In this document: one piece after another, positions 3,799 to 6,571 of the stretch | How the letters are laid out: each line of letters starts with the position of its first letter | Position numbering within the stretch: the stretch's first letter is position 1 | Source of the DNA: Verrucomicrobiota bacterium | GTDB lineage: Bacteria; Verrucomicrobiota; Verrucomicrobiia; Limisphaerales; UBA1096 | Length of the DNA: 6,571 bases | Reading direction: 5' to 3' | Assembly: GCA_015658765.1 (NCBI GenBank) | Contig: DQOE01000097.1 | Location: 1 to 6,571 of the forward strand | Position numbers and translations under genes: made by a program | The notes under the pieces: generated by a model | Told to the model about the DNA's origin: nothing | Database searches by the model: none | What the model saw: only the letters and a program-made list of their open reading frames with translations

Positions 3799-6571
3799 AT
3801 GTTCTCAATGCCTCGATTGCCGCTTGCTTGCTTGGCTGTTGTCTTGCTGTTGGCCAAGGCCCACGCCGTTGAGGTGACGCTTGGCCAAGCGGTCTTCACC
3901 GTGCCGGACGGCTTCATGGTGGAGCGAGTCGCCGGGCCGCCGTTGGTTGACCGTCCGATTACGGCCTCGTTCGACGAGCAGGGGCGGCTGTACGTCGCCG
4001 ACTCTTCCGGCTCGAATGATCCGGTCCAAAAACAGCTCGCGGAAAAGCCGCACCGCATCGTCCGGCTGGAGGATCGCGACGGCGACGGGCAGTTCGATCA
4101 CTCCGTCGTGTTCGCCGACAAAATGATGTTCCCCGAGGGCACGCTTTGGCACGACGGTTCGCTTTACGTCGCCGCGCCCCCGAGCATTTGGCGGCTGACT
4201 GATACCGACGACGACGGCGTGGCCGACCAGCGGGAGGAGTGGTTCGAGGGCAAGACGCTCACCGGCTGTGCCAACGATCTGCACGGGCCGTACCTTGGCC
4301 GCGACGGGTGGGTTTACTGGTGCAAGGGCGCGTTCGCCGAGCAGCGCTATGCGGCGTTTCGCGGCGGCGAGCGTGCCTCGAGTGCCGCGCATATTTTCCG
4401 CCGCCACCCATCTGGCGGCACGCACGAGCCGGTGATGGTTGGCGGCATGGACAACCCGGTGGACGTCGTTTTTTCGCCGAGCGGCGAGCGGTTTTTCACC
4501 ACCACATTTTTCCAGTACCCCGCCGGTGGCCAGCGCGACGGATTGGTGCACGCCGTTTACGGCGGAGTTTACGGCAAGCCGCACGGCGTGGTGAACAGTC
4601 ACCCGCGCACTGGGGATCTGATGCCGGTGATGGCGCACCTCGGCCCGGCAGCGCCGTGTGGCCTGGAGATTTACGAGTCGGCCGTGTTCGGCGGCGACTT
4701 CACCGGCAACCTGTTTTCCTGTCAGTTCAACTTGAACCGCGTGCAGCGCCACGTGCTGACTCCCGACGGCGCGACGTTCCGCTCGGAGGACTCCGATTTT
4801 CTCGCCTCGACCAACGCCGACTTTCACCCGACCGACGTGATCGAGGACGCCGATGGCAGTCTGCTCGTGCTCGACACCGGCGGTTGGTACAAGCTCTGTT
4901 GCCCGACGTCGCAGTTTTGGCGGCCGAAAGTCTTGGGCGCGATTTATCGCGTGAAAAAAACCGGAGCCAAGCCGCCAAGCGACCCGCGCGGCACGAAGCT
5001 CGACTGGGCGACTCCACCGCCCGAGGGCTTGGCCAAGCGGCTCGACGACGTGCGACCGGCGGTGCGGCAGCGAGCCATCGCGGCTTTGGCCAAGCGCGGC
5101 GAAGCCGCCGTCCCCGCCTTGGCCAAGCGGCTGCGGCAGGGGAGCGAGCGGGCTCGGTTGAACGCCGTTTGGTCGCTCACTCGCATCCAAACCGCCAGCG
5201 CCCGCCAAGCGGTTCGCGGCGCGTTGGCCAACTCGTCGCCGGTCGTTCAGCAGGCGGCGGCGCACTCGGCCGGACTGCATCGCGATGCCGGGGCGATCGA
5301 TGGCTTAATTTATTTGCTGAAAAATGCCGCGCCGCCGAGGCGCCGCGCGGCCGCCGAGGCGCTGGGCCGGATCGGCTCGCCGCGCGCTGCCGCGCCACTG
5401 CTCGCGCTCGCCGACGAGCCGATGGATCGCGCGCTCGATCACTCGGTCACCTTTGCGCTCATCGAGATCGCGCAGCCGGATGCTGTGTCGTTGTCGCGCT
5501 TGGCCAAGCGGCCGGGGGCGCTTCGCGTGGCATTGATGTCGCTCGACCAAATGGAAGGCGACAACTTGTCGGCTTCCGAGGTGTTGCCGTCACTTCAGTC
5601 GAGGTCGGCTGCGCTGCGCAAAACAGCGGAATGGATTTGCGATCGTCACGCGGAGTGGGGCGACGATCTCGCCGCGCATTACGCCGCCGAGCTTCGCCGG
5701 GTGAAGTCACCGGCGGACGTCCAGGCGCTCGCCGCGCGCTTGGCCAAACTCGCCAGCGCACCGGCGATTCAAGCCGAGTTGGCCAAGGCCGTGGCCGATG
5801 TTTCCCAAGGCAAAGCCGCGCGACTGACCGCGCTCGCGGCGATGGCGTCCGCGCCTGTCAACCCCGCGCCCGCCGCTTGGCTCGACGCTATCGACTCGAC
5901 CGCCGCTCCGCTGCAACCAGCGGCCGTGCAAACGCTCGTGAGCCTGCGCTTGGCCAAGGCGCAGCAGGAACGCGCTGCCGGAATGCTGCGCCGGCTCGGC
6001 AGGTCGCCGGCGTTGCCGCATCGGCAGCGCACGCTGGCTTATAACGGGATTCCCGCCGGGCTGTTTGCGCCGGACGAAGTGGAGTTCGGCTATCTGCTGG
6101 GCCAACTCGACGCGGCCAAGCCGTTCACGCAACGCAGCAACGCAGCCAACGCGCTGGCCGGGGCCAAGCTGGCAGAGGCGCAGTTGGCCCGGCTCGCGAA
6201 ACGACTCGGCAGCATCGGCTCGGCGGAGGCGACGGTGCTGCTGCCGGCATTCGGCCAAGGCCTTGCCGCGCCGATTGGTCAGGCGCTGTTGGCGGTGCTC
6301 GCGCAGGCGAACTGGTTGCGAGGGCTGGATGACGTCGTGCTGCAAAAGGCCACCGCAGGTTACGGCAAAACCGTCCAAGGCGAGGCGGCGGATTTGCTGG
6401 CCAAGGCCAAGGCGACCTCGCCGGATCAAGCAAAGTTGCTGCGGGAGTTGGCCGACGGCTTGCCGGGCGGCGACGTGCTCCGAGGCAAGGCGGTGTTCCG
6501 CGGGCCGAAAGCCGGTTGCTCGACCTGTCACTCGATGGCGTATCACGGAGGCCAGTTCGGGCCGGATCTGA
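3799..6571 (+). CDS. PVC-type heme-binding protein, beta-propeller dehydrogenase with helical repeats, 3'-partial
   Basis: The frame is open for 924 codons to the window edge, so the C-terminus is missing. A signal peptide (hydrophobic core about 7-19) ends at AHA (21-23). Residues 25-390 match the membrane-bound dehydrogenase domain of Planctomycetota/Verrucomicrobiota (TIGR02604 type). They include Asp-rich DRDGDGQFD (92-100) and DTDDDGVAD (135-143), HPTDVIEDADGSLLVLDTGG (343-362) and CCPTSQFWRP (367-376). Alanine/leucine-rich helical repeats, HEAT-like, fill about 405-890. C907-S-T-C910-H911 is a c-type heme site, presumably in the family's terminal heme domain. The role is inferred as periplasmic oxidation of an unknown, perhaps sugar-like, substrate with electrons passed to the heme. 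No Shine-Dalgarno is visible; ATG 3808 is an alternative start. The gene carries ten TTGGCCAA palindromes. Confidence 0.93.
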   Translation, partial: MFSMPRLPLACLAVVLLLAKAHAVEVTLGQAVFTVPDGFMVERVAGPPLVDRPITASFDEQGRLYVADSSGSNDPVQKQLAEKPHRIVRLEDRDGDGQFDHSVVFADKMMFPEGTLWHDGSLYVAAPPSIWRLTDTDDDGVADQREEWFEGKTLTGCANDLHGPYLGRDGWVYWCKGAFAEQRYAAFRGGERASSAAHIFRRHPSGGTHEPVMVGGMDNPVDVVFSPSGERFFTTTFFQYPAGGQRDGLVHAVYGGVYGKPHGVVNSHPRTGDLMPVMAHLGPAAPCGLEIYESAVFGGDFTGNLFSCQFNLNRVQRHVLTPDGATFRSEDSDFLASTNADFHPTDVIEDADGSLLVLDTGGWYKLCCPTSQFWRPKVLGAIYRVKKTGAKPPSDPRGTKLDWATPPPEGLAKRLDDVRPAVRQRAIAALAKRGEAAVPALAKRLRQGSERARLNAVWSLTRIQTASARQAVRGALANSSPVVQQAAAHSAGLHRDAGAIDGLIYLLKNAAPPRRRAAAEALGRIGSPRAAAPLLALADEPMDRALDHSVTFALIEIAQPDAVSLSRLAKRPGALRVALMSLDQMEGDNLSASEVLPSLQSRSAALRKTAEWICDRHAEWGDDLAAHYAAELRRVKSPADVQALAARLAKLASAPAIQAELAKAVADVSQGKAARLTALAAMASAPVNPAPAAWLDAIDSTAAPLQPAAVQTLVSLRLAKAQQERAAGMLRRLGRSPALPHRQRTLAYNGIPAGLFAPDEVEFGYLLGQLDAAKPFTQRSNAANALAGAKLAEAQLARLAKRLGSIGSAEATVLLPAFGQGLAAPIGQALLAVLAQANWLRGLDDVVLQKATAGYGKTVQGEAADLLAKAKATSPDQAKLLRELADGLPGGDVLRGKAVFRGPKAGCSTCHSMAYHGGQFGPDL
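3850..5957. repeat. Dispersed 8-14 base palindrome family, core TTGGCCAA, ten copies
   Basis: Copies start at 3850, 3881, 5029, 5086, 5119, 5224, 5500, 5740, 5779 and 5950. Five extend to the perfect decamer CTTGGCCAAG, four to CTTGGCCAAGCGG, and two (3878-3891, 5497-5510) to the perfect 14-base palindrome CGCTTGGCCAAGCG. Nine are read as TTG GCC AAR/AAC (Leu-Ala-Lys or Asn); the copy at 3881 is read in another frame (Leu-Gly-Gln). I found none in bases 1-3798. Confidence 0.85.

Noticed and set aside
3805..5280. 491-codon open frame on the minus strand
   Set aside because: It lies antisense to the heme-protein gene. Its composition (Arg, Val, Ala, His, Gln rich, no domain) is what GC-rich antisense sequence produces, while the plus frame carries a signal peptide and multiple family motifs.
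4239..6044. 601-codon open frame on the plus strand
   Set aside because: It is out of frame with the heme-protein gene and extremely Arg-rich. The correct frame is open through the whole region and holds the conserved motifs.
5707..6571. Minus-strand frame at 5707-6546 and plus-strand frame at 6065-6571
   Set aside because: Both are Arg/Ala-rich shadows of the GC-rich helical-repeat region; neither shows a recognisable domain.
1..6571. CRISPR array, rRNA, riboswitch or insertion sequence
   Set aside because: No regularly spaced repeats with spacers, no rRNA-like sequence, no recognisable riboswitch core and no transposase motifs were found on either strand.

Overview
The window most resembles a chromosomal accessory segment from a Planctomycetota or Verrucomicrobiota bacterium. 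The main evidence is the gene filling the right 42%: a secreted beta-propeller 'dehydrogenase' followed by alpha-helical repeats and a CxxCH heme motif. This PVC-type architecture is essentially confined to those two phyla. The lineage cannot be narrowed further from sequence alone.

Layout, left to right. (1) 18-965, minus: a Tat-exported calcineurin-like metallophosphoesterase. (2) 966-1272: a 307-base spacer with small inverted repeats and no supported gene. (3) 1273-2220, minus: a compact AT-rich cluster of three genes read in the order 31-residue peptide, three-helix membrane protein with a four-cysteine zinc-ribbon-like loop, and an 86-residue soluble protein. They are separated by 2 bases and then overlap by 32 bases. 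Part of the membrane gene has about 35% GC by hand count, far below its neighbours. (4) 2302-3429, minus: a secreted beta-lactamase/DD-peptidase-type serine hydrolase. A roughly 80-base imperfect direct repeat lies at each end of it, and the identical 24-base core of each copy includes an ATG start codon. (5) 3430-3798: a gene-free spacer holding a terminator-like hairpin, a G/C-run palindrome, a tandem 10-base repeat, an AT-rich hairpin, and the 3' portion of a tRNA-Gln(TTG) gene ending in CCA with no matching 5' half. (6) 3799 to the window end, plus: the PVC-type heme-binding protein, open for 924 codons and cut off by the window edge just after its heme motif.

The tRNA 3' fragment is what a tyrosine-recombinase integration event leaves at the far end of an inserted element. 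Its orientation would place that element to the left, so the minus-strand genes may lie on an island whose other end and integrase are outside the window. This is inference. The three AT-rich genes are probably co-transcribed. The serine hydrolase, the phosphoesterase and the heme protein each look independently expressed and exported.

The strongest unexplained signal is at DNA level: the palindrome TTGGCCAA occurs ten times in the heme-protein gene and not elsewhere in the window by eye. One copy lies in a different reading frame from the rest.
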